This document shows, piece by piece, positions 1 to 8,969 of a stretch of 64,000 bases of DNA. The notes under the pieces were generated by a model. The model saw nothing but the letters and a program-made list of their open reading frames with translations, was not told the origin of the DNA and searched no databases. The stretch's first letter is position 1. The number at the start of each line of letters is the position of its first letter. Origin of the DNA: Methanofastidiosum sp. (lineage in GTDB: Archaea; Methanobacteriota_B; Thermococci; Methanofastidiosales; Methanofastidiosaceae). The position numbers and the translations under genes are program-made. The stretch lies in the NCBI GenBank assembly GCA_035362715.1, contig DAOSDU010000001.1:176222-240221 (forward strand). Reading direction: 5' to 3'.

Positions 1-459
1 GTTCCAAGGAGGACTGAGATTGTCTTGGGATCAAAGGACCCTCTCTCAATGGATTTTGCTATATGCAGACTTATTGGATTGACTTATAATGACCTACCTT
101 ACCTAAAAGTCGCGATAGAAAATAATCTTTCTGACGGAAACTATAATCTTATTGGAGAGTTACCGATAATAAATGATTTTATCCTCCCAAGGACCTATCA
201 CGGGAAGATATCGCTCGATCCAATTTCTTTGTACAATTATATTGTATTCCCCATATTCACAAGATTTTTGATTGAAAAACCAAAGGTCATAAAGAAAAAA
301 TGCATAAGATGCGGGGTATGCGTGAGAAGTTGCCCAGAGAAGGCGATTACAGTAGATAAAGTTTCAGCGAAAATAGACTACAGTAAATGTATCAAGTGCT
401 ACTGCTGCCATGAGCAGTGCCCCGAAGGTGCTATTGACCTTAAAAGAATTAACTTATAG
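1..459 (+). CDS. DUF362-type protein with C-terminal 2x[4Fe-4S] ferredoxin domain (5' truncated)
   Basis: The reading frame is open from base 1, so the N-terminus lies outside the window; an internal TTG at 25 is not a convincing start. The last 60 residues carry two ferredoxin motifs, CIRCGVCVRSCP and CIKCYCCHEQCP, each CxxCxxCxxxCP, expected to bind two [4Fe-4S] clusters. The upstream part (SKDPLSMDFAICRLIG) resembles the C-terminal part of DUF362 proteins, which in methanogens are often fused to ferredoxin modules. The substrate or electron partner cannot be inferred. The next gene starts 43 bp downstream behind its own ribosome site. Confidence 0.7.
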   Translation, partial: VPRRTEIVLGSKDPLSMDFAICRLIGLTYNDLPYLKVAIENNLSDGNYNLIGELPIINDFILPRTYHGKISLDPISLYNYIVFPIFTRFLIEKPKVIKKKCIRCGVCVRSCPEKAITVDKVSAKIDYSKCIKCYCCHEQCPEGAIDLKRINL

Positions 460-502
460 AAATCCTTTTAAGTATAAGTGATGGCATTGTTTTGGTGATA
501 AA

Positions 503-823
503 ATGAAAGAAGAAGTATTCTACGGAAGGGGTATGAAGAAAATCAGATCAGAGTACCCAGAGATTTATGATGCTATTATAAAATTAAACGATGCAGTTTA
601 CACAGGAAAAACATTGGACTACAAAACTCAGAAACTTATTGCGATAGGAATAGCCGCATCAAGATGCGATGAGAGCGCAACTGATAGGCAGATGAGGTCT
701 GCAATTAAGGAGCTTGGTGTCACCTCTGACGAGATAGTTGACGTACTAAGGGTAGTACTATTAACTTCAGGTATGCCATCTTTCACAAAGGGCATGAGGA
801 TTCTAGAAGAGATAGAAAAATAA
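503..823 (+). CDS. Carboxymuconolactone decarboxylase/AhpD-like protein
   Basis: This 106-residue all-helical protein has the size and pattern of a single CMD domain: a helix ending near IGIAASRCDES, then RSAIKELGVTSDEIVDVLRV. Redox-active family members carry CxxC followed by a His; here the corresponding site reads CDES with D-R in place of the usual His region, so only one Cys remains and AhpD-type disulfide chemistry is doubtful. The ATG is preceded by a good GGTGAT ribosome site. It lies in line with the ferredoxin gene and nfo, but the gaps do not prove co-transcription. Its physiological role is unknown. Confidence 0.7.
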   Translation: MKEEVFYGRGMKKIRSEYPEIYDAIIKLNDAVYTGKTLDYKTQKLIAIGIAASRCDESATDRQMRSAIKELGVTSDEIVDVLRVVLLTSGMPSFTKGMRILEEIEK

Positions 824-847
824 ATTAAAATTATTTTACTTATTTTT

Positions 848-1684
848 ATGCGCAGGATAGGTTTTCACGTATCTGTCGCCCAAGGATTTTTGAAGGTGTT
901 TGACAACACAAAAGCTCTTGGTGCAAACTGCTGTCAGATATTTACACATTCTCCACGAAGTTGGGCATTTAACTTAGTATCCGAAGATGTTGGGAATCTA
1001 TTCAAAGATAAGTACCAAAAAGAAGATATTAAACCAATAGTAGTCCATGACTCATACCTACCAAATCTTGCTTCTGAAGATTCAGCTATGAGAGAAAAAT
1101 CAATTGATTCTATAAAAAAGGAGTTCATCTCCTGCAACAGATTGGGCCTAGAGTTTTTGAATATTCATCCAGGTGCCCATAAAGGGCAGAGTAAAGATAG
1201 AGGGCTAGCACAGATTTGTGAATCCCTCAACTCAATAAAAGACTATGTTGGAAACGTCACTCTGCTTTTTGAAAACACCTCGGGGAGCGGCTCAGTTCTA
1301 GGTTCAACTTTTGAAGAGCTAAGATTCTTACTTGAAAACACAAACTTTAGCTGCGGCGTTACTCTTGACACTTGCCATCTTTTTACTTCTGGATACGACA
1401 TATCAAGTGAAGAAGCGCTTGAAAATACTCTCTCAAGTTTTGATAGGGTAGTTGGTCTAGAAAATTTAAAACTTATACATCTAAACGACTCGCAAGGTGA
1501 GCTAAATTCAAAAAAGGACCGACATGAACATATCGGTCTTGGAAAGATAGGACCTACTGGCTTTAAGGCTATAGTAAATCACGATTATCTAAAAAATATC
1601 CCAATGATTATGGAAACGCCTGTAAATGAAAAAAGAGGAGATAAAGAAAATATTATTTTTTTGAAGGAAATGATAGAGATTTAA
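848..1684 (+). CDS. nfo: Endonuclease IV (AP endonuclease, xylose-isomerase-like TIM barrel)
   Basis: This 278-residue protein matches endonuclease IV in length. It opens with RIGFHVSVAQGF and has the metal-ligand blocks of the family in order: FLNIHPGAH, LLFENTSGSG, GVTLDTCHLFTSGYD, LIHLNDSQGE with DRHEHIGLGKIG, and MIMETP near the end. The family uses three zinc ions to cut 5' to abasic sites in base-excision repair. The ATG at 848 is the only start giving the normal N-terminus. The 3' end overlaps the convergent radical SAM gene by 32 bp. Confidence 0.92.
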   Translation: MRRIGFHVSVAQGFLKVFDNTKALGANCCQIFTHSPRSWAFNLVSEDVGNLFKDKYQKEDIKPIVVHDSYLPNLASEDSAMREKSIDSIKKEFISCNRLGLEFLNIHPGAHKGQSKDRGLAQICESLNSIKDYVGNVTLLFENTSGSGSVLGSTFEELRFLLENTNFSCGVTLDTCHLFTSGYDISSEEALENTLSSFDRVVGLENLKLIHLNDSQGELNSKKDRHEHIGLGKIGPTGFKAIVNHDYLKNIPMIMETPVNEKRGDKENIIFLKEMIEI

Positions 1685-3215
1685 GGTTCCTCTGGGACTG
1701 AAGGTTCTTGTCCCTGTTCTGCTTCTCCCATACGTCTAGTGGAATTGCATACTGCTTTTCGATTCTTTCCCTGTGGAGACTATTGTAAGTACAGAATGGG
1801 ATAACTTTCCCGCCTGGCACTGCATAATGTATGGCGCATCTTTTCACCCTCTCAACATCAAAGTTGTAGGGGTCTTGGAAGTGCATGCATCCGATTAACA
1901 ATGTGTGGTAGCTAAATTCCGCAAGGGTGTCGACATCTCCTTCCTTTAATACACCCAATAGTAGTTTCTTGATATCTAGGTTCTTTGGTTTCTTCTTTAA
2001 ATCAATTAAGTGGGGTAATTCTTTTGTTATCTTTGCAATAGCAAGTGTCTTAGTTATCTTCCCGCCATCTTCTACCTTTTCTGTCAAATCGTTTAATAAT
2101 CCAAAGAATCCATCGACATCGATGAAGTGAGTGATTGGTGTTATCCCTCCATTATCATCGATAAATACATAGGTCGCCACGCCACAATGTTCATGACATG
2201 TAAACTTTACCTGGGGAGTTTTTCTCCATGCTTCAATGAAATTTGAAAAAGCATTTACACTGGGCGCCGAGTAGAAATCTTCAGCAAGTATTTCTCCATT
2301 TGTCTGTTCCTCAACAAGTTTAACGAAATCAGGTATTGTAATCCTCATCTTCTCAAGATCTTCTGTGTCAATTCTACCCGAAAATGAAACAGGCTGGAAG
2401 TTAATGCCCCTGATGATATCGATATTTTTAATACCAAATTGGATTAAATCGCTTACTTGGTCATCATTTATACCCTTTACAAGTGTAGGCACCAAAACAA
2501 CACTTGTCAAATTGGCTTTTCTGAAATTATCCATGGCCTGAAGTTTAATTGGGAGCGCATTGAATCCTCTAGCGGCGATGTATGGTTTCTCTGTTACACC
2601 GTCAAATTGCAAATACACAGTATTAAGTCCTTTCTGCCTAAGTTCTTTGCAAAAATCAAGGTCCTTTGCAAGGCGGACCCCGTTAGTTGCAATCTGCGCA
2701 AGGGTAAATCCTAATTTTTTAGCTTCTTGGACTATCTCAGGAAGATCATCTCTAATTGTTGGCTCCCCTCCTGCAAATTGGACTACCATGCATGGAACTG
2801 GCTTTTCATCCCTTACCAATTTCATCATTTCAATTAGCTCTTCTTTGGATGGTTCAAGAACATAACCTGCTGTCTGAGCGTTTGCAAAACATATAGGGCA
2901 TTTCATATTACATCTGTTTGTAACATCAATATTGCAAAGTACTGTTGGGGTAAAGTGATCTGAACAAAGGCCACAATCGTTTGGACATCCTTTCTTGACT
3001 TCTGTGTTTGGATTATCCAGTTTAGACCCATCAATATGATATTTTTTAACTTTTTTGAACATTTCGTAATCTGACCAATAAATATCTTGAAAATTGCCAT
3101 GCTCGGCACAGGTCTTTTTTATAAGAACCTTGCCCTTTTCCTCAACTATGTCTGCATCAATGACACTAAAACACACAGGACATATTGATTTAGTTTTATC
3201 TATTAATTCTGACAT
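1653..3215 (-). CDS. tes: Radical SAM protein of the tetraether lipid synthase (Tes/MJ0619) family
   Basis: The protein has 520 residues when started at the ATG at 3215, which is six bases behind a GGTG ribosome site. An N-terminal cysteine-rich part (CPVC, CAEHG, CPNDCGLC) precedes the radical SAM signature CNMKCPIC (CxxxCxxC) near residue 105, and further conserved Cys lie near the C-terminus (GCMHF, RCAIHY, FCTYN). This layout is that of the MJ0619 family, whose characterised members couple the phytanyl chains of two archaeol-type lipids into tetraethers. Assignment rests on layout, and other MJ0619-like enzymes exist. A lipid role fits the mevalonate operon 3 kb away. It is convergent with nfo, with overlapping 3' ends. 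Confidence 0.72.
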   Translation of the reverse strand: MSELIDKTKSICPVCFSVIDADIVEEKGKVLIKKTCAEHGNFQDIYWSDYEMFKKVKKYHIDGSKLDNPNTEVKKGCPNDCGLCSDHFTPTVLCNIDVTNRCNMKCPICFANAQTAGYVLEPSKEELIEMMKLVRDEKPVPCMVVQFAGGEPTIRDDLPEIVQEAKKLGFTLAQIATNGVRLAKDLDFCKELRQKGLNTVYLQFDGVTEKPYIAARGFNALPIKLQAMDNFRKANLTSVVLVPTLVKGINDDQVSDLIQFGIKNIDIIRGINFQPVSFSGRIDTEDLEKMRITIPDFVKLVEEQTNGEILAEDFYSAPSVNAFSNFIEAWRKTPQVKFTCHEHCGVATYVFIDDNGGITPITHFIDVDGFFGLLNDLTEKVEDGGKITKTLAIAKITKELPHLIDLKKKPKNLDIKKLLLGVLKEGDVDTLAEFSYHTLLIGCMHFQDPYNFDVERVKRCAIHYAVPGGKVIPFCTYNSLHRERIEKQYAIPLDVWEKQNRDKNLQSQRNLKSLSFPSKK

Positions 3216-3327
3216 ATAAAACACCGGTAAAAGATTATAATAGGGTATCCTAAAATTATATTTAAAAGCTTTTGTGTGATATTTTTCATATCAATTATTA
3301 TTTTTTCATATATTTAAAATAAAAAAT

Positions 3328-3870
3328 TTATAATAGTTTATCAATTATTCTTACATTTTTCTTGCCGGCCTCAAATGCATTGAGATTCAAATCAAGCATT
3401 TTTGGTATACTATCCTTAATCGATTCTATCATGGCATCGCTTGATATCAGATTGCATATCTCATTGAACGCCCCAAGCATCACGATGTTTGCCACAATTT
3501 TTGTCCCTAGTTCTGATGCGATCCTAGTTGCGTTTACTTCTGCAAGTTTGAAGTTGCCTTCTATATTATTGTCAGGTATTAGCTCTGGATCATAGATGAT
3601 AATACCTTCCCTTTTTGTCCTTGATGCGTACTTAAAGAATGCTTCTTGGCTCATTATTATTGAAACTGAGGCAGATTCTACTTTTGGATAGTCAATCTCC
3701 TCATCAGAGACAACTACCTCAGAACGTGTCGAGCCACCTCTTGCCTCCGGCCCATAAGACTGTGTCTGAACTGCATTGAAACCGTCAAATACAGCAGCCT
3801 TGCCCACAATAACACCGGACAGTATTATCCCTTGGCCACCAAATCCGCTTATTCTTATACCTGCCTTCAT
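3328..3870 (-). CDS. korC: 2-oxoacid:ferredoxin oxidoreductase, gamma subunit
   Basis: This 180-residue subunit has the signature start GIRISGFGGQGIILSG, then TQSYGPEARGG and EVVVSDEEIDYP, typical of the gamma chain of four-subunit 2-oxoglutarate-type ferredoxin oxidoreductases. It is the last gene of korDABC and overlaps korB by 4 bp (ATGA). The complex makes or uses succinyl-CoA from 2-oxoglutarate, CoA and ferredoxin; in methanogens it usually serves biosynthesis. A branched-chain or indolepyruvate variant cannot be excluded, but gene order and subunit sizes favour Kor. Confidence 0.88.
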   Translation of the reverse strand: MKAGIRISGFGGQGIILSGVIVGKAAVFDGFNAVQTQSYGPEARGGSTRSEVVVSDEEIDYPKVESASVSIIMSQEAFFKYASRTKREGIIIYDPELIPDNNIEGNFKLAEVNATRIASELGTKIVANIVMLGAFNEICNLISSDAMIESIKDSIPKMLDLNLNAFEAGKKNVRIIDKLL

Positions 3871-4694
3871 TTTAATTCACCGCAGAATTTTTTATACTTG
3901 GTGTTAAAGTCCTCTTTTTCAATGTCGACAAGATCCCCTATCACCATCTTATCGGTAGTTTTGCCCTCGGCCAACATTTTTTCATAAAGTTTGACGTTGA
4001 TTGTTGATTCCTTGAAATGCTTTGTCAGATCAAGAGCCGTTCCCATTTTATTTAGTCTGCCATATGATGTTGGGCACGGAGATAAAACTTCGACAAAAGA
4101 GAATCCAGTTTTTTGGAGGGCCTTTTTTATTGAATTTATACATTGGACAGGGTGTGCTGTGGTCCATCTGGCCACATATGGGGCTCCTATTACCTTGGCC
4201 GTCATTGAAAGATCTATGGGGTACTCGATGTTCCCATAGGGCGTTGTTGTCGTCTTTGATTTTAGAGGTGTTGTTGGAGCTACCTGTCCCCCTGTCATCC
4301 CGTATATGAAATTATTTATTGAGATAACAGTTATATCCACATTTCTCCTTATTGCGTGAAGAAAATGATTCCCCCCTATGGCGCCACAGTCCCCATCGCC
4401 AGTGAATACTATGACCTTTAATTCTGGATTTGCAAGTTTAACCCCCGTTGCGTAAGCGATTGCCCTTCCGTGGAGTGAGTGCAGGCCATCAGAGTATATA
4501 TACCCAGGTACACGAGATGAGCATCCTATCCCTGATACAAAAACAGTCTTATTCATATCAATGTTAAGGTCGTGAATAGCACGAAGGGAAAAGTTCATTA
4601 CGCTCCCTATCCCGCAACCGGTGCAGAATATTGTTGGAAGCATATCCTTCCTAAGGTATTTATCTATGATGATATCATTAGAAATAAAACTCAA
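3867..4694 (-). CDS. korB: 2-oxoacid:ferredoxin oxidoreductase, beta (TPP-binding) subunit
   Basis: This 275-residue protein starts with the conserved Cys block FCTGCGIG. It contains the thiamine diphosphate/Mg motif starting at GDGDCGAIGGNH and continuing to ISINNFIYGMTGGQ. It also has GIGCSSRVPGY and HGRAIAYATG, the core of KorB/PorB-type subunits. It overlaps korC and korA by 4 bp each, so the subunits are likely translated in a coupled way. It holds the TPP that decarboxylates the 2-oxoacid. Confidence 0.92.
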   Translation of the reverse strand: MSFISNDIIIDKYLRKDMLPTIFCTGCGIGSVMNFSLRAIHDLNIDMNKTVFVSGIGCSSRVPGYIYSDGLHSLHGRAIAYATGVKLANPELKVIVFTGDGDCGAIGGNHFLHAIRRNVDITVISINNFIYGMTGGQVAPTTPLKSKTTTTPYGNIEYPIDLSMTAKVIGAPYVARWTTAHPVQCINSIKKALQKTGFSFVEVLSPCPTSYGRLNKMGTALDLTKHFKESTINVKLYEKMLAEGKTTDKMVIGDLVDIEKEDFNTKYKKFCGELK

Positions 4695-5863
4695 TATTTT
4701 TCCCCCTCTATAAATTTTAAGATATCGTAAGGTGTATGGATTGCACCGCCAATTTTTGGTGCAGAAATAACTTTTGTATTCTTGCCGACAGCTTCTCTTA
4801 TGGGGTGAACCATCTGCCCAAGATTCATCTCAGGGACAATAACTGTGTGGGCATTTTTTAAAAGTTCCTTCATCTTTTCATAATTGAAAGGCCAAATTGT
4901 GATAAGTCTAACATGACCCACCTTTATTCCATTCTTTCTGGCCATCTTAACAGCGCTGACCGCAGGCCTTGCAGTTGTACCATATGAGACAACAATAATT
5001 TCCGCATCTTCAAGGAATGAATCTTCATGATACCATATAATATCCATGTCATCCTGAACTTTCTCAACTAACCTTCTGACAAGTTCCTCGTGCACTTCAG
5101 CAGATGTCGTGACAGGAAACCCTCTCTTGTCGTGTGTGAGCCCCGTGACATACGTCCTATAACCTGAGCCAAATGGCGCGAATTCAGGAACTTTAGAGGT
5201 TCTTGTGAACCCAGTCCTGTATGGCCTATATTTATCGGGCCCTATCGTAGCGGGAACCCTCTCATCCACCTTGACATTTACAACTTCAGGCAAGACAACT
5301 TTTTCCCTCATATGCCCAATTTCAGCATCCAATAGAAGAATAACTGGAACCCTATAATCTTCAGATAGATTAAATGCTTCAATAGTTAGGTCAAGTGTCT
5401 CCTGGACTGATTTTGGTGCCAGTGCAATTATCTGATGATCCCCGTGTGTGCCCCACATTGCCTGCATTACATCACCCTGGGCTGCTTCTGTAGGCTGGCC
5501 TGTACTTGGGCCACCTCTCTGGACATTTACAATGACGCATGGTATTTCCGCCATGCATGCGTAACCTATGCACTCCTGCATCAGTGAAAATCCAGGGCCG
5601 CTTGTTGCAGTCATTGATTTTACCCCGGTACATGATGCCCCGATGACGGCGGCTATACTTGCTATCTCATCTTCCATCTGAACATAAACGCCACCAAGTC
5701 TTGGCATCCACAATGCCATGCCTTCGGCAACTTCAGTGGCCGGTGTGATAGGGTATCCTGCAAAGAATCTGCAGTCTGCGATTAATGCACCATAAACAGC
5801 GGCGTCATCCCCCTGTATGAAAAGATTTTTTTTACCTAAAAGTCTAATAACGTCATTTGTCAT
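4691..5863 (-). CDS. korA: 2-oxoacid:ferredoxin oxidoreductase, alpha subunit
   Basis: The start is set at the ATG at 5863, six bases after a strong GGAGG, giving 390 residues; the frame is open further upstream but lacks such a signal. The sequence has the alpha-subunit hallmarks GDDAAVYGALIADCRFFAGYPITP, QMEDEIASIAAVIGAS, TATSGPGFSLM and NVQRGGPSTGQPT, which form the pyrimidine-domain side of the TPP site. The first codons overlap the end of korD by 11 bp. Confidence 0.92.
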   Translation of the reverse strand: MTNDVIRLLGKKNLFIQGDDAAVYGALIADCRFFAGYPITPATEVAEGMALWMPRLGGVYVQMEDEIASIAAVIGASCTGVKSMTATSGPGFSLMQECIGYACMAEIPCVIVNVQRGGPSTGQPTEAAQGDVMQAMWGTHGDHQIIALAPKSVQETLDLTIEAFNLSEDYRVPVILLLDAEIGHMREKVVLPEVVNVKVDERVPATIGPDKYRPYRTGFTRTSKVPEFAPFGSGYRTYVTGLTHDKRGFPVTTSAEVHEELVRRLVEKVQDDMDIIWYHEDSFLEDAEIIVVSYGTTARPAVSAVKMARKNGIKVGHVRLITIWPFNYEKMKELLKNAHTVIVPEMNLGQMVHPIREAVGKNTKVISAPKIGGAIHTPYDILKFIEGEKY

Positions 5864-6071
5864 CTTTATCCTCCACAATAATTGCAAAGTCAGGACACAT
5901 CAATTCACATAAGTGGCATTTGATACAATTTTCAGGGTACTTTACTTCTGGGGGGAACACTCCTTTTTTACTTAATTTTTCAGACTTCACATAAACTTTT
6001 TTTGGGCAGTATTCCATACACAAAAGACACCCCTTGCAATAGTTTGAGTTGACATGAATCAAAAGAATCAC
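5853..6071 (-). CDS. korD: 2-oxoacid:ferredoxin oxidoreductase, delta (ferredoxin) subunit
   Basis: This 72-residue protein carries two [4Fe-4S] motifs, CKGCLLCMEYCP and CIKCHLCELMCP, and passes electrons from the TPP site to ferredoxin. It is the first gene of korDABC. The start is uncertain: GTG at 6071 gives the longest product, while TTG at 6062 sits just after GGTGATTC and may be the true start. A TATA-like box lies about 30 bp upstream. Confidence 0.85.
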   Translation of the reverse strand: MILLIHVNSNYCKGCLLCMEYCPKKVYVKSEKLSKKGVFPPEVKYPENCIKCHLCELMCPDFAIIVEDKDDK

Positions 6072-6099
6072 CGTAATAATGTAGAAAAGAAATTTAAAT

Positions 6100-6110
6100 C
6101 TTTTATAAAG
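6100..6110 (-). promoter_or_regulatory. Predicted TATA box of korDABC
   Basis: On the minus strand the sequence reads CTTTATAAAAG, about 29-39 bases before korD, in the intergenic gap between kor and hmgA. Spacing predicts a transcript start near 6076, hence a leader of only a few bases. Confidence 0.5.
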
Positions 6111-6180
6111 TTTATCATTAAATGATTATTTCAACTTAAGAAAGAATAATAATAGGACATTTGTCCAATAAAAAATCCTT

Positions 6181-7407
6181 TTACCGTCCATATTCTATAT
6201 GCGCCTTTGCGAGATGCCTTGCTGAAAGTGCTCCAATGAGGGATATCTCGCCGGCTAAAACTGTTGCTGCGCATATCTCTGAAAATGCCTTGGAGTTGTC
6301 ACCGCTATTTTTTCCGCCACCTGAAATACCTAGTATATCAAGTGCTTCTTTTTGCGTCTCGATCTTAGTTCCGCCGCCAACAGTTGCAACTTCAAGAGAG
6401 GGAAGTGTAACGGCAAAGTATACTCCGTTTTTATCCTCTTCAACTGTAGTAAATCCCTGACTCCCTTCAACTACCTGGGCAATGTCTTGGCCAGTAGCTA
6501 GAAAGATTGCGGCGACAATATTTGCAAAATGTGCGTTGAATCCATAGGACCCAGCTTGGGCTGAGCCAAGGAAATTTTTTCTATAGTTAACATCAATTAA
6601 GGTATTTGCATCTGTCTTGAGTTTAGTCTGGATTACCTTATGTGGTATCACGACTTCAGCTGTAATGCTTATGCCTCTCCCTTCGATTAGATTTATCGCC
6701 GAAGATTTTTTATCAGTGCAAAGATTTCCTGAGAGTGAAACACACTTTATCTCTGGGAATTTATCTTCAATCATTTTCAAAGCGGCGTCTGTTCCGATTG
6801 TAACACCGTTCATCCCCATAGAATCCCCTGTGTCATATACAAATCTTAAAAAAAGATTCCTTCCCACAAGGTAAGGAACTATCCTCTCAAGCTTTCTGAA
6901 TCGGGAATCTTTTTCAGCTTCCTTCTTGATTTTATCAAAGTTCTTGTGGAGGAACTCAGTTATTTTGTAATAGTCTCTGGAAGATTCTAACTTAATAACG
7001 GGAGCTCTTGTCATGCCGTTTCTAAATATTGTTGTTACGGCCCCGCCAGATGAAGTAATAACAGAAGCGCCTCTGTTCGCGCTTGCAAGAAGTGCCCCTT
7101 CTGATGTAGCCATGGGGACATAAAACTCGCCATTTGCATAATTACCGTTGACCTTTAAAGGCCCTATAACCCCCATTGGCACCTGAACAGCGCCAATCAT
7201 GTTTTCTATGTTCTTGCCAAAAAGATTGTCGGGATTAAGAGAATATCTGCCGATGTAATCCAGAGTTACATTTTTTATTTTTTGAATTGCCTCTCTCCTT
7301 ATTTCAACAGCTTCTGCGGGGGTCTTAGTATAATTTTCAATCTGGTATATCTTTATCTCGCCATTAAGTATCTTGTTCAAAATCTCTTCTTTATTCATCT
7401 GATCCAC
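6181..7407 (-). CDS. hmgA: 3-hydroxy-3-methylglutaryl-CoA reductase, class I
   Basis: This 408-residue protein has every class I HMGR block: ENMIGAVQVPMGVIGPL, MATSEGALLASANRG with the catalytic Glu, DTGDSMGMNG for NADPH binding, LSGNLCTDKK with the catalytic Lys, GQDIAQVVEGSQG with the catalytic Asp, and a C-terminal SARHLAKAH with the His. It reduces HMG-CoA to mevalonate, the committed step of archaeal isoprenoid lipid synthesis. It is the last gene of a four-gene operon, directly abutting the DUF35 gene. The start is GTG at 7407 or ATG at 7398. Confidence 0.96.
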   Translation of the reverse strand: MDQMNKEEILNKILNGEIKIYQIENYTKTPAEAVEIRREAIQKIKNVTLDYIGRYSLNPDNLFGKNIENMIGAVQVPMGVIGPLKVNGNYANGEFYVPMATSEGALLASANRGASVITSSGGAVTTIFRNGMTRAPVIKLESSRDYYKITEFLHKNFDKIKKEAEKDSRFRKLERIVPYLVGRNLFLRFVYDTGDSMGMNGVTIGTDAALKMIEDKFPEIKCVSLSGNLCTDKKSSAINLIEGRGISITAEVVIPHKVIQTKLKTDANTLIDVNYRKNFLGSAQAGSYGFNAHFANIVAAIFLATGQDIAQVVEGSQGFTTVEEDKNGVYFAVTLPSLEVATVGGGTKIETQKEALDILGISGGGKNSGDNSKAFSEICAATVLAGEISLIGALSARHLAKAHIEYGR

Positions 7408-7815
7408 TCATGGATGGGCATATTCAACTATCGGCCTGAATTTATAGCCATAGCATATTATGCCATCGTCATTGTATTCCATTATCTTCCTTGTGACCAT
7501 TTCGACTTCCATGCCAATCTCAAGTTCTTCTGCCCTGGCATCAGTTATCTGGGCAGTTATTACAGGACCTTCCATAAGCTCTATCAGGGCCACTGCAAAT
7601 GGGAGATTATACTTGTGCTCCTTTGGAGGGCTGTTGATGTTTGTAAAAGATAATATCTTACCTCTACCGATAAGCTGGTAATCTTCATGATTTCTGCCCC
7701 TGCACTTAGGGCAAACTTTTCTGTAAGGGAAAGATAATTTTTCGCAATCCTTACACTTTGAACCTACAAGCCTGTATCTCCTAACTTGTTCTCTCCAATG
7801 CCTTGGTACATCCAT
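7408..7815 (-). CDS. DUF35 zinc-ribbon/OB-fold subunit of the thiolase-HMG-CoA synthase complex
   Basis: The start is the ATG at 7815, behind GGTGATTAGG located in the end of the thiolase gene; the product has 135 residues. The N-terminus (PRHWREQVRRYRLVGSKCKDC, then CPKC) is the rubredoxin-like zinc ribbon of DUF35 proteins, followed by an OB-fold (GRGKILSFTNIN, PFAVALIELMEGP). In methanogens this protein scaffolds acetoacetyl-CoA thiolase and HMG-CoA synthase so the intermediate is channelled. The arrangement synthase-thiolase-DUF35 here matches that complex. Confidence 0.9.
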   Translation of the reverse strand: MDVPRHWREQVRRYRLVGSKCKDCEKLSFPYRKVCPKCRGRNHEDYQLIGRGKILSFTNINSPPKEHKYNLPFAVALIELMEGPVITAQITDARAEELEIGMEVEMVTRKIMEYNDDGIICYGYKFRPIVEYAHP

Positions 7816-7816
7816 C

Positions 7817-8965
7817 CTAATCACCCCTCTCAAGAACACATACAGATATTGTTGCCCCACTGCCACCTATATTTTCAGCCAATCCTCTTTCAGCGTCAAC
7901 TCGGCCATCGCCTCTAAGGCTATAAACAAGCTCTCCTATCTGGTAAACGCCTGTTGCACCGACAGGGTGCCCTCTTGCCTTGAGGCCGCCGTAAAGATTT
8001 ATCGGGAGATCTCCTCCAATATAATGCTGGCCTTCTAAAGCCATCTTTGTACCCTGGCCTTTCTTTGCAAATCCCATGTCTTCTATGGAGAGGGCGCTCA
8101 TAATAGAAAATGCATCGTGAATTTCAGCGATGTCAATGTCCTTTGGAGTGACACCTGCCATCCTGTAGGCCTTCTTGCTGGCTTCAACTGCTGCAGAAAG
8201 GGTGGTCATGTGCTTTCTATCGTGCACGCCTAAAGTGTCAGTTGCAAGGCCAACTCCGGATACTATAATTGGGGCATCGGTAAACTCCCTGGCCTTTTTC
8301 TCAGAGCAGAGAATTACAGATGCTGCGCCATCACAAATTGGGGCGCAGTCCATAAGGGAAAGCGGTTCGGCTATTATTGGTGAATTCATTACAGCCTCAA
8401 GAGAGATTTCCTTCCTGTACATGGCATGTTTGCTGAAAGGTGCATTTTTGTGAGATATGACGGGGAATATTGAAAGATCTTCCCTTTTTACATTAAACTC
8501 GTGCATGTAACGCCTCATGACGAGGGCGTTTAGTGCTACAAACGAAACTCCATGAAATGCCTCATAATCCCTGTCTGATGCATTTGCAAGAATTGAGGTA
8601 GTTTTTGATGGAAGGACGTCTGTCATCTTTTCTACACCTGTGACAAGAACATAATCATACATCCCTGACTTTACACCCATATACCCTTCAATAAAAGCGG
8701 CTCCGCCTGAACCGCATGCTGCCTCCACTTTAACGGCAGGTATAGGCCCAAGCCCGGCAAAATCAGCTATCAATGCACCAATGTGTTCCTGTTCTACAAA
8801 CGGCCCAGATGACATGTTTCCAACATAAAGGGCATCGACTTTGTCTATACCGCTGTCCTCAAATGCCATCCATATAGACTCTATTGCAAGGTCTCTCAAT
8901 GATTTTTCCCAGTGCTCTCCAACTTTTCCAAGTCCAACTCCAATTACGGCAACATTATCGTCCAT
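7817..8965 (-). CDS. Acetyl-CoA C-acetyltransferase (archaeal thiolase)
   Basis: This 382-residue thiolase shows the nucleophilic Cys in VEAACGSGGAAF, a His in EIHDAFSIMSAL and the C-terminal GGLKARGHPVGATGVYQ. It condenses two acetyl-CoA to acetoacetyl-CoA. It sits 4 bp after the synthase gene and 1 bp before the DUF35 ATG, fitting the three-protein complex that pulls the unfavourable thiolase reaction forward. Confidence 0.94.
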   Translation of the reverse strand: MDDNVAVIGVGLGKVGEHWEKSLRDLAIESIWMAFEDSGIDKVDALYVGNMSSGPFVEQEHIGALIADFAGLGPIPAVKVEAACGSGGAAFIEGYMGVKSGMYDYVLVTGVEKMTDVLPSKTTSILANASDRDYEAFHGVSFVALNALVMRRYMHEFNVKREDLSIFPVISHKNAPFSKHAMYRKEISLEAVMNSPIIAEPLSLMDCAPICDGAASVILCSEKKAREFTDAPIIVSGVGLATDTLGVHDRKHMTTLSAAVEASKKAYRMAGVTPKDIDIAEIHDAFSIMSALSIEDMGFAKKGQGTKMALEGQHYIGGDLPINLYGGLKARGHPVGATGVYQIGELVYSLRGDGRVDAERGLAENIGGSGATISVCVLERGD

Positions 8966-8969
8966 TTGT